Shown here one piece after another: positions 1 to 7,306 of a stretch of 36,858 nucleotides of DNA (its first letter is position 1; every line of letters starts with the position of its first letter). The notes under the pieces were generated by a model. That model made no database searches and was not told where the DNA came from. It worked only from the letters and a program-made list of their open reading frames with translations. Origin of the DNA: Chitinispirillaceae bacterium (GTDB taxonomy: Bacteria > Fibrobacterota > Chitinivibrionia > Chitinivibrionales > Chitinispirillaceae); the NCBI GenBank assembly GCA_016930275.1, contig JAFGHA010000191.1, forward strand, positions 1 through 36,858, given 5' to 3'. The position numbers and the translations under genes were made by a program.

Positions 1-455
1 ATCGGAATTCCCGCAAGAATGCCGAGGATCCCGGAGGTAAGGCGGTTGGAAAGAATCCGTTCGAAGGGCATGATCCCCGGTCGCATGGAACGGGCTCCGA
101 TACAGATCCCGGGAGCGGGCTGTTGAAGGGAGGCGGCGATGAACTTCGGCAGATCGTCGGGGGAGTGCTGACCGTCTGCATCCATTGAGATGATCCATCT
201 GCTTCCACCGGTAATGCAATGATGAAATCCGGTTAGCAGGGCACTTCCTTTTCCCCGGTTGACATGATGGCGAAGGCAGGACACTCCCAGGTCCGAGCAG
301 AGTTGCGGAGTCGAATCACCGGATGCGTCATCAACCACGACAATGTTCTCCCGGGGGACGGACTTCCTGACGCGGGGGAGCAGCTGCAACAGCAGATCCG
401 CTGCCCTGAAGGCGGGGATGACGATTGTGGTATCAGAAGGCCATTGATTCGTCAT
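1..455 (-). CDS. Family 2 glycosyltransferase (partial, runs off the left edge)
   Basis: This is the N-terminal ~150 residues of a GT-A fold glycosyltransferase of family 2, DPM1/polyprenyl-phosphate sugar transferase type. Visible motifs are the N-terminal strand TTIVIPAFRAADLL, the nucleotide-binding VVVDDASGDST, NRGKGSALLTGF, and the metal-binding MDADGQHSPDDL. These enzymes move a sugar from a nucleotide donor to a lipid or glycan acceptor at the cytoplasmic membrane face. The ATG at 455 overlaps the 3' end of the acyltransferase gene (stop at 433), so the two are probably co-translated. The C-terminus, including any membrane anchor, lies outside the window, so the acceptor cannot be guessed. 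Confidence 0.85.
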   Translation of the reverse strand, partial: MTNQWPSDTTIVIPAFRAADLLLQLLPRVRKSVPRENIVVVDDASGDSTPQLCSDLGVSCLRHHVNRGKGSALLTGFHHCITGGSRWIISMDADGQHSPDDLPKFIAASLQQPAPGICIGARSMRPGIMPFERILSNRLTSGILGILAGIP

Positions 456-1095
456 GGGAGAGACTCTTTTCAATTTCACGACGGTACTGTTCAATGAGTT
501 CATCCGTGGCATTCCCGGGAGGCGGAAGAGGTTTGCCGAGGGTTACCGATATTCGTGCAAAGGGTTTCGGTATAATGAATTTATCCCACGAATTGAGCCG
601 CCAGCAACGGCTGACCCTGAAATCGACCGGTACCACCTGCGCACCGGTGTCAATAGCGATCCGGGCTGCTCCCGGTTTCACTTTCTCCCGCGGACCCCGT
701 GGACCATCGGGGGTGATAACCAGACACTGTTTCCGTTCGAGCAGTCGAACACTTTCTCTGAAAGCGGCACTGCCTCCCCGGCTTGAAGAACCGAAAATAA
801 TAGCATGATGCCACCGTCTGGCCACTCCCGCCGCGATTCTTCCATCCCTGCTTTTTGAAACAACTGCAGTTTTTCCGGTGTTTCTGAAAATATAGGTGAG
901 TGCGAGCAGACGTGAATGCCAAAAACAGTATATGCGCCCTTTTCCGCGATCATTGAACGGATCGAGGCTGAATGGATCGTTTACCGATATACGCCAGGTA
1001 GCTCCGAGGAAAGTACTGAGGAGCCAGATACAAAATTCCGTGAAAATGGCGGTTATCCTTCCGATTGAGCGATTATCGATGACAAACGGGGTTGT
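433..1095 (-). CDS. DUF374-type lysophospholipid acyltransferase family protein; start codon unclear
   Basis: The frame shows the DUF374 signature in order: a hydrophobic N-terminus, CFWHSRLLALTYIF, VVSKSRDGRIAAGVARR, FGSSSRGG and ITPDGPRGPREKVKPG, then VPVDFRV. Members are probably membrane-associated acyltransferases acting on lipid A or phospholipid. The only usual start codon in frame is GTG at 825, which would remove the conserved WHS and SKSRDG segments and leave just 130 residues. The frame is open back to the TAG of the upstream kinase gene (1096-1098) and contains no ATG, GTG or TTG above 825. The interval given is the whole open frame (221 codons), close to what I expect for the family. 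A rare start such as ATC at 1080, or a sequence error, would explain it. Confidence 0.75.
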   Translation of the reverse strand, partial: TTPFVIDNRSIGRITAIFTEFCIWLLSTFLGATWRISVNDPFSLDPFNDRGKGRIYCFWHSRLLALTYIFRNTGKTAVVSKSRDGRIAAGVARRWHHAIIFGSSSRGGSAAFRESVRLLERKQCLVITPDGPRGPREKVKPGAARIAIDTGAQVVPVDFRVSRCWRLNSWDKFIIPKPFARISVTLGKPLPPPGNATDELIEQYRREIEKSLSHDESMAF

Positions 1096-3249
1096 CTATT
1101 TTCCCGGGTACGAGAGGAGACGGTCGAGTTGTGTCGAAAGCTCACTCATCGTGAACGGTTTCTGCAGAAAATAGGTGATGTCATCGTTGAGAAGGTGTTG
1201 AACTTCATTGTCGGGACTGTAGCCTGAACAGATCAGGATTCGCTGGCTTTCCCGGATTTCCCGAAATGCCTTGAAGAGTTTCTTGCCGTTCATGCCGGGA
1301 AGAATCAGATCGAGTACGATACCACGGTAACGACCCGGTTTTTTTCTGACGAGTGCCAGTGCATCGGCTCCATTGGTGGCGGTTTCAACCGAATAGCCCA
1401 GTCTTCCCAGTACCATTTTGATCATTTTGGCAACACTGACTTCGTCGTCAACCACCAGGATCGTTCCGGTACCGACGGTTATTCCGGAGGGCAGCTTCGG
1501 TTCAGTCACCTCAATCGGTGTGTTGCCCAAGGGAAGGTAGATATGAAAAGTGGTACCTTTTTCCGTCTCCGAATTGACATCAAGTACTCCATTGTGAGAC
1601 TGAACTGTGCCGTAGACTGCCGCCAGTCCCATTCCGGTTCCCTTACCCGGTTCTTTGGTGGTGAAAAAGGGCTCGAAAAGATGGCGCCGGGCGATATCAC
1701 TGATACCGGTTCCCGTATCGGAAATCGCGATGTGTATATATTCGGCGGGAGTGACTTTCTGCTGGTATGGTGTGGCGAAATTCGAATCGAGTTCCACTGT
1801 TACCGTTGCAAAAGTCAATGTACCGCCCTGTTTCATGGCATCTCTGCCGTTAAGGGCGATGTTGAGCAGCGCATTCTGTACCTGTCCGGGGTCGCCCTGA
1901 ATATGATATCGGGCGGCATCGAGTTTCTGAAGAATGGTAATCGACCGGTCGATACTGCGGGCCAGTATGCCGGAGACTTCACTGATGATTGCGTGGACAT
2001 CGATTGTCTGACTGAGGTAGTTGCCTTTTCGTGCGAACGCCAGCAATTTACCGGTGAGATCTGCGGCACGGGTAACGATTCCGGTGATTGCCTTGGCGGT
2101 GGCATGTGTCTCCGAATCTTCCGGATGGTCGGCCTTGATGCATTCCGCAAATCCCATTATACCTGCAAGCTGATTGTTGAAATCATGGGCGATCCCTCCG
2201 GCCAGCTGGCCGATTACCTGCATTTTTTCCGATTGGCGCAGTTGTTCCTCAAGCAGCGCTTTTTCTTTTTCGACCGCTTTTTTTTCACTCAGATCTCTGA
2301 GAATGCCCTGTATACCGACCGGATCTCCGTTATCGTTGAGAATCAGGGAAGGGGTGAACTCGGCAATGAAACTGCTGCCGTTCTTTCGCTGGAATTCGAA
2401 TTCAGGGAGTATGCGGTAATGCTGGCGTGCCTGCTTGATGAAATGGGAGAAGAAAAAAATGAGGTGTTCACTGTGTTGCCGGTTGGTAAGATAATCAACG
2501 CTTTTCATGTGCAGTTCTTCGGGAGTATAGTCGAATACATAACTTACCGAAGGACTTATGTAGGTAATTCTGAACTCGAGATCGATGAGCAGAAGAACAT
2601 CACGCATGTTTTCTGCGAGAAGACGGTATTTTTTTTCGCTGGCGCGAAGTTCTTCGGTCCTGCTCTGGAGTGTCTTGAATGAATTCAACAGCTGTTTCTG
2701 AATGAAATGAACCACGGTGAGACTTGCCAGAGAGAATACGATATACCCGGACAGCTGTGAGATCCAAGACTGCGGCAGATTCATATAGGTCGCGACGTTC
2801 AAATCACAGGCTATTTTCCCTGTTGAAAAGAGAAATCCGGCAATTGAAAGAATGCTGATGCTCATAAAAAGTACCAGCAGACCCGCTGAATAGCCGAACA
2901 GAGTTCCCGCCACCACGCAACAGCTGATGAGAAGTGTGAAATTGACGGTGAGAAGCCCGACGAAGAAGAATTTCAGGCACCCGCTCACGGTAAGTACCAG
3001 TATGAAAAGTGTCCCGACCAGTGTTGAGGGAAGTTTGCTCCGGAACAGAAGTACCGTAACCACCAACAGATAGGTGGTCACGTCGAGGATAATGGAGATA
3101 TGCCAACCGATCTTTGCGATTTTGAGCATGGATCCCAGCGTGGCGAATGCCCCGAATGTAATGGCGAACAGCGCGAGTTTATCAAAAAGAACCCGGGTCA
3201 GATTCCTGATATTATTATCAGGGTAGAGGGGAGTGGATGATGACGTCAT
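1096..3249 (-). CDS. Hybrid sensor histidine kinase (membrane, PAS, HisKA, HATPase, receiver)
   Basis: About 717 residues. The N-terminal ~190 residues hold about six hydrophobic segments of a membrane sensor module that I cannot name. Next come a short coiled segment, a PAS domain (about 210-330), a HisKA domain with GGIAHDFNNQLAGIMGFAE (phospho-acceptor His near residue 355), and a HATPase with NGRDAMKQGG, SDTGTGI and GKGTGMGLA. A C-terminal receiver has ILVVDDE and VLDLILPGMNG (phospho-acceptor Asp near 647). This is the HDFNN class of hybrid kinases, which sense a signal and relay phosphate internally to the receiver. The frame is open up to 3450, but ATG 3249 is preferred: AAGGAAG lies upstream, and the longer form starts within 30 bases of the divergent gene. 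No DNA-binding output or partner regulator is adjacent. Confidence 0.9.
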   Translation of the reverse strand: MTSSSTPLYPDNNIRNLTRVLFDKLALFAITFGAFATLGSMLKIAKIGWHISIILDVTTYLLVVTVLLFRSKLPSTLVGTLFILVLTVSGCLKFFFVGLLTVNFTLLISCCVVAGTLFGYSAGLLVLFMSISILSIAGFLFSTGKIACDLNVATYMNLPQSWISQLSGYIVFSLASLTVVHFIQKQLLNSFKTLQSRTEELRASEKKYRLLAENMRDVLLLIDLEFRITYISPSVSYVFDYTPEELHMKSVDYLTNRQHSEHLIFFFSHFIKQARQHYRILPEFEFQRKNGSSFIAEFTPSLILNDNGDPVGIQGILRDLSEKKAVEKEKALLEEQLRQSEKMQVIGQLAGGIAHDFNNQLAGIMGFAECIKADHPEDSETHATAKAITGIVTRAADLTGKLLAFARKGNYLSQTIDVHAIISEVSGILARSIDRSITILQKLDAARYHIQGDPGQVQNALLNIALNGRDAMKQGGTLTFATVTVELDSNFATPYQQKVTPAEYIHIAISDTGTGISDIARRHLFEPFFTTKEPGKGTGMGLAAVYGTVQSHNGVLDVNSETEKGTTFHIYLPLGNTPIEVTEPKLPSGITVGTGTILVVDDEVSVAKMIKMVLGRLGYSVETATNGADALALVRKKPGRYRGIVLDLILPGMNGKKLFKAFREIRESQRILICSGYSPDNEVQHLLNDDITYFLQKPFTMSELSTQLDRLLSYPGK

Positions 3250-3477
3250 GATGGAATTGTACTTCCTTGACGGGATGATGTAAAGAGACTCCGATATACC
3301 GATCCACAGGTAAAATAATGAATTACCGGCAGAGATGAAACTGAAGGGAAGCGAAACACTGTAGGGATTATCGAATGGCTTTTCGACAATGCCGCAGTTG
3401 TAACGAAACCGGTAGTTATATTCACACTTTGACCGGACCCTTACTTTCACCTGCCTTTTTTCAACAAAGGAAGCACA
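3250..3477. promoter_or_regulatory. Divergent intergenic region between kinase and TapB-like genes
   Basis: This 228-bp gap separates two divergently transcribed genes, so it must carry both promoters. I do not see a convincing -35/-10 or -24/-12 pair on either strand. An AAGGAAG ribosome-binding site lies just before each start codon. Confidence 0.4.
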
Positions 3478-4170
3478 ATGAAATCCTTATTTTTTACTGG
3501 AACAATAGCGTTACTGCTGACTGCACCGGTCAGTGCGTTCGATTGCAAAGTATTCATTCCGACGCAGGAAGGCGCGGAATACGTGACCACCAGTTACAAT
3601 AAACGTGATAAACCGGAAACTATAGTACATCGAAAACTGACGAAAGTGGAAACTGTCGGAGATAAAACGGTTTTTTATATGCACCAGCTTATTACCGATA
3701 AAAAAGGTAAAAAACCCCTGGAAAATACCTATCGGTTCAACTGTCGGGGAGGCATTTTTTATGTCGATATGAAGCTGTTTCTCAATCAGCCCCAAATGAA
3801 GGCCTATCAGGACATGGAGATGACGGTGGATGCCGATGGTCTTGAAATGCCGAAAGAAGGAACCGCAGGACAGAAATTGAATGATGGAAAAATCACCGCT
3901 ACCGTGAATATGGGGATGCCGTTGAAAATCAACGTTACAGTTTCAAACAGAACCGTAAATGGAACGGAAAGTATCACCACTTCTGCGGGAACATTTGAAT
4001 GTATCAAATTGACCGAGGATGTGGATCTTCAGATCGCGTTTGTTAAAACCGCTTATCGGACGGTTACCTGGTATGCTGAAAATCACGGGGTGATCAGACA
4101 GGAAACGTATAATCCCGATAAACCGGAAAAACCTACCGGATACAGTGTACTGACCGAGATCAGGAAGTAG
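3478..4170 (+). CDS. Exported TapB/DUF3108-like protein
   Basis: 230 residues with a clear signal peptide (MKSLFFTGTIALLLTAPVSA, cleavage after residue 20). The mature part is beta-rich, with alternating hydrophobic residues, the fragments TYRFNCRGGIFYVDM and TSAGTFECIKLTEDV, and a closing TVTWYAENHGVIRQE. That layout, in which the SAGTFEC strand is followed by a W-x-A-x-x-x-G-V-x-R strand, is seen in TapB-like/DUF3108-like periplasmic or outer-membrane-associated proteins. Their biochemical role is not established. Start: AAGGAAG ends five bases before ATG. The gene stands alone, divergent from the kinase. Confidence 0.65.
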   Translation: MKSLFFTGTIALLLTAPVSAFDCKVFIPTQEGAEYVTTSYNKRDKPETIVHRKLTKVETVGDKTVFYMHQLITDKKGKKPLENTYRFNCRGGIFYVDMKLFLNQPQMKAYQDMEMTVDADGLEMPKEGTAGQKLNDGKITATVNMGMPLKINVTVSNRTVNGTESITTSAGTFECIKLTEDVDLQIAFVKTAYRTVTWYAENHGVIRQETYNPDKPEKPTGYSVLTEIRK

Positions 4171-4428
4171 CCCGAAAGAATGGTGTTGTCGTTTGCATCA
4201 GGTTTCTGCCATCAAGTTAACCAAATCTTTCTCGGCAACTACACAGGTACCCGATTGTTGATTCCGCACATCGAACACCTGTCGAAGGATTAAGAGGACG
4301 GGATAACGGAACGTTTTTTTTAGTAACTCAGGTATTCAAAACGCATTCACCCGCGTTCTGACCTGCTCTATGCGTTGCTTTGCCAGATGAAGATATCTAC
4401 ATTGTTTTCTGCCGGAGTTCATCTCCCT
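4171..4428. other. Non-coding stretch between TapB-like gene and tRNA region
   Basis: About 260 bp with no supported gene. A 37-codon ATG frame (4180-4293) has no good ribosome-binding site and no recognisable content. A run of eight T at about 4313-4320 follows the TapB-like gene at a distance, but I do not see a proper hairpin just before it. Confidence 0.4.
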
Positions 4429-4454
4429 TTGTTATGGTCGGGGTGACTGGATTT
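4429..4454 (-). repeat. Direct repeat of the tRNA-Pro 3' end (att-like duplication)
   Basis: These 26 bases are identical to 4570-4595, which cover the last 20 bases of the tRNA-Pro gene (T-arm 3' half, acceptor arm, encoded CCA) plus six bases beyond. The copies lie 141 bp apart in the same orientation. The upstream part of a tRNA is absent here, so this copy cannot make a tRNA. A duplicated tRNA 3' end is the classic scar of site-specific integration, but a decayed second tRNA copy would look the same. Confidence 0.6.
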
Positions 4455-4535
4455 CACGTCGCTTCGTTTCGTGGTTCCTCACTGCCGTTCGGAGCTGAAC
4501 ATGGCTCATCGTCCATGGTACTCCCAACCGGATAT

Positions 4536-4574
4536 AACAAAGGGAACCAGTTCTACGAACCGATTCCCCTTGTT
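4536..4574 (-). terminator. Long hairpin immediately downstream of tRNA-Pro
   Basis: An 18-bp stem with a 3-base loop: 15 Watson-Crick and 3 G-T (G.U in RNA) pairs, no mismatch. It starts two bases after the encoded CCA of the tRNA. No T-run of usual length follows, so it may be a processing or 3'-stabilising hairpin as much as a terminator. Confidence 0.5.
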
Positions 4575-4575
4575 A

Positions 4576-4652
<77 letters not shown>

Positions 4653-4892
4653 ACAAATTTCAAGAAGCAGAAAAATACATCGCAGCGGAAGGCAGGGCAA
4701 GGTTCGATTTCCTCCGGTGATGGGAATAAGGGCGGTTTTATTCCTGCCGTGGCAATTTTTTCCGCATCTCCCGGCAGATGCTGCCCTGAATCCCCGTTGG
4801 CTCCTTAAACGCTCAAGTATTCACAAGTTGAGATACGGTTGTAACTCACTGATAAATAATGATAAAATTGATTTCTTCACGAGCAGGGGTTC
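4653..4892. other. Non-coding leader region before the flagellar operon
   Basis: Lies between the tRNA-Pro 5' end and the sigma-54 element. Open frames here are reverse-strand shadows of the tRNA or have no coding character. The AT-rich part (about 4800-4870) could hold activator sites for the sigma-54 promoter, but I cannot identify a repeated or palindromic site. Confidence 0.35.
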
Positions 4893-4908
4893 TGGCATAT
4901 CGGTTGCA
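4893..4908 (+). promoter_or_regulatory. Sigma-54 (RpoN) -24/-12 promoter for the flagellar operon
   Basis: TGGCATATCGGTTGCA matches the RpoN consensus TGGCACG-N4-TTGCA at both conserved blocks with exact spacing (GG and GC 12 bases apart). It lies about 35 bases upstream of the first flagellar start codon, with AGGAG between. Sigma-54 control of hook-phase flagellar genes is well known in several phyla. Confidence 0.7.
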
Positions 4909-4943
4909 ATGCAATTTAATGCTCTTTCGGTTCAGGAGAAATT

Positions 4944-5522
4944 ATGAATTTGAAAATGAAGGATTTTTTTGCCATCGCTGTGGTGACGGTTGCCACGTTT
5001 CCGGTTTTGTATCTGGTGATGCTCTTTGTCACCGGTGCTGCACGGATCGAATTCCAGCGTCCGAAAGTGGATACCGAGAAACAACGGAAGGTTGAAGTGG
5101 TGAAACAGTCGGCACGCAAAGATTCGCTGGCGTTGCACAATTCGAAAACATTTCAGGCGTTACAGCTTGAGCGGGCGGAACTCGAGAAAGAGCGTCTTCG
5201 GCTGCGCGAACAGCAGGACCGGATCAATCTTCTGCAGTCTGAAGTGGAGCAGCAGCAGAAAAGACTTGCCGAGGAGCGGGAGAAATTCGAAACGGTGGTT
5301 GAGAAGAGTGATTCTCTCGGTAGTAAAAAGATAAAGGATCTGGCGAAAATGTATGCGGCCATGCGGCCTTCGGAAGCGGCAACCATTCTGGAGACGCTTG
5401 ACGACCGTATGGTCGCAAAAGTGCTCAAGGGGATCAGCGACGACCGGCAGAAAGCCAAAATTCTCGGTTCACTGCCGACCGCCAAGGCCGCCCGGATCAG
5501 TAAAATCATCGGAGCACCATGA
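4944..5522 (+). CDS. MotE/YlxF-like flagellar protein (MgtE-N-like domain)
   Basis: 192 residues. One N-terminal transmembrane segment (about 8-32) is followed by a long charged coiled coil (about 75-125) rich in E, R and Q. The C-terminal globular part is KDLAKMYAAMRPSEAATILE, then LDDRMVAKVLKGISDDRQKAKILGSL, which is the MgtE-N/FliG-like fold of MotE-family proteins. MotE-type proteins are periplasmic, membrane-anchored helpers of motor proteins. The Bacillus relative YlxF occupies the same place, just upstream of fliK. AGGAG precedes ATG 4944. It is the first gene after the sigma-54 element and leads the operon without fliF, fliG, fliH, fliI or fliJ in front of it. Confidence 0.8.
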   Translation: MNLKMKDFFAIAVVTVATFPVLYLVMLFVTGAARIEFQRPKVDTEKQRKVEVVKQSARKDSLALHNSKTFQALQLERAELEKERLRLREQQDRINLLQSEVEQQQKRLAEEREKFETVVEKSDSLGSKKIKDLAKMYAAMRPSEAATILETLDDRMVAKVLKGISDDRQKAKILGSLPTAKAARISKIIGAP

Positions 5523-5596
5523 CATGAGAACAAAAGATGCTCCGCTACGGGGCAGTTTGATAAATAACCATTAACGTAAGGGAAGGAGGTGACGAG

Positions 5597-7291
5597 ATGA
5601 GAACTGATGCAATGGGAGATTTTTTCGGCGGTAAAGGAAAGGCGGCGACGCGGATGGACTGTACGGGTTTTCAGAAAAGAAACAGTACCGGTACGGGGTC
5701 GGTGTCGATGCGAGACAAAACCGTTGGAAAAAAACCTTTTCAGAAGGCGTTGTCTGAGGTTACCACCGAAAATACCGCGGCGCACCGTAGTGCAAACGCA
5801 CGACTGGCCGGTAAGGAAAGCGGGAATATGAGGGTGGTTAAGGAGAACGACAGGAAAGAATTCCAGCATCCGGCGCGCAGTGAACCGGATGAGTTGTCGG
5901 AGGAGCAGATGTACCGGCTTCTTGGTATTCTTGCGGAAGGGGATGCGGTTACTCCCGTCGATGAAAACGGCGTGATGCTTCTGGTTGCCGATGATGTCGC
6001 CGATGATGCGGAAAGTGTGGTCAGAGAGGTGTTGGCTACATTGTCGGAGACACTGGGAATATCCGTTTTCGGCAACCTCGATGAGTTATCTCTCAAGGAG
6101 GTCGGTCAGGATACCCGGAAACAGTTCGCCGAGATAGTTTTCACTCTCAGGAAGATGCTGCAGGCATTCGATTTCAGTCGCGAGCAGGGAATGCCGATCG
6201 ATCTGCCGTCGGGAACGGTGGAAGGCGAAGGTATCGATGCCTTATCGGATGTGCTGCAGGTGAGTGTTTTCAAAATTGAGATGGCCTGTTCGATGCTGGG
6301 TATCGCCGAGTCCGTTCAGAAGCAGGTCACGATACAAATGGAAGTGTATCAGGCCGGCGGGATCATTCAGGCGATCGATCCGTCAACCATCTCAATGGCT
6401 TCGCAGCACACCGACCGTCTGTTCAAAGGATTGTTTTCCGGAGAGCAGTCGACAACGGATATTGCCGCACTGGTCCAGCAGGTCAAGAACCTGCTTGCCG
6501 AGAACGGTGGTGATAAGGCGTCCGTTATCGTCGAAACTGCCGGAAATCAGTCATCGTTGAAAGGTGATCTGCAGCAGTTCGACGCCACCGTTTATCGTGC
6601 CATGTTGAAGATAGACAAGCAGGAAGCGGTGGAAAAACAGAACGGTGAGGCCGTGCTCGAAGCCGGGAAACTGGGAATGTCGAAGATCGGGCAACCCGTT
6701 ATTCCGGTAGCGGAGGATCCTGCCGCGATGAACCCGAACGGATCGTCTGAATCCGGTCAGCCGCTTGCACTGCAGTCGGCGACACCGATGAATACGGTCG
6801 TTGGAGGTACCGGACAGCTACCCGGCACACTGATGCGGATGACTGATGAAACGGTCATGGAACAGATTACCGGTAAACTGCAGACGGTACTCCGGTCGGG
6901 TCTGACGGAAGTACGGATTCAACTGCGGCCGGAGTCGCTCGGTGAGGTGTCGATGCGGATCAGGATGGAAGATGATGTCGTTGTGGCGAAAATCGAAGTA
7001 CAGAATCAGCAGGTCAAGGAGATCATGGAGAGAAACCTGCCGATGCTCAAGGATGCCCTGGCACAGCAGAACATCACGGCCGGATCATTTGACGTACAGG
7101 TGAACAACGGTACCGGACGTCATTTCGGGAATATGCCGAATTCCCCCTGGAACGAGGAGGAAATGGCTCGGCAGGGGCTCGGTGGTGAAGGAAGGGAGAA
7201 GGAACATGGTACCGACGGAGAACACCGGCACCATCCGGAGAGTGAAACCGGCAGACGTTTTGGCAGCAATAGTGTGGAATATTTTGCGTAA
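5597..7291 (+). CDS. fliK: Flagellar hook-length control protein FliK
   Basis: 564 residues. The N-terminal ~400 residues are low in recognisable motifs and variable, as usual for FliK. The C-terminal domain (about 420-510) holds the Flg_hook signature: LTEVRIQLRPESLGEVSMRI, then VVAKIEVQNQQVKEIMERNL and LKDALAQQNI. A charged, glycine- and histidine-rich tail follows. FliK is exported as a molecular ruler and flips FlhB substrate specificity from hook to filament when the hook reaches length. The start ATG 5597 has GGAGG at proper distance. The next gene is the hook-cap flgD, 15 bases downstream. Confidence 0.93.
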   Translation: MRTDAMGDFFGGKGKAATRMDCTGFQKRNSTGTGSVSMRDKTVGKKPFQKALSEVTTENTAAHRSANARLAGKESGNMRVVKENDRKEFQHPARSEPDELSEEQMYRLLGILAEGDAVTPVDENGVMLLVADDVADDAESVVREVLATLSETLGISVFGNLDELSLKEVGQDTRKQFAEIVFTLRKMLQAFDFSREQGMPIDLPSGTVEGEGIDALSDVLQVSVFKIEMACSMLGIAESVQKQVTIQMEVYQAGGIIQAIDPSTISMASQHTDRLFKGLFSGEQSTTDIAALVQQVKNLLAENGGDKASVIVETAGNQSSLKGDLQQFDATVYRAMLKIDKQEAVEKQNGEAVLEAGKLGMSKIGQPVIPVAEDPAAMNPNGSSESGQPLALQSATPMNTVVGGTGQLPGTLMRMTDETVMEQITGKLQTVLRSGLTEVRIQLRPESLGEVSMRIRMEDDVVVAKIEVQNQQVKEIMERNLPMLKDALAQQNITAGSFDVQVNNGTGRHFGNMPNSPWNEEEMARQGLGGEGREKEHGTDGEHRHHPESETGRRFGSNSVEYFA

Positions 7292-7306
7292 GGAAAGGAG
7301 GTGACT

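Noticed and set aside
1543-2682. 379-codon + strand frame opposite the hybrid kinase
   Set aside because: It is the antisense shadow of a strongly supported kinase gene with all its motifs on the other strand.
4180-4293. 37-codon frame after the TapB-like gene
   Set aside because: Short, without a good ribosome-binding site and without any recognisable motif.
5153-5869. 238-codon minus-strand frame opposite the MotE-like gene and fliK
   Set aside because: Serine/arginine-rich antisense shadow; it crosses the junction of two supported genes.
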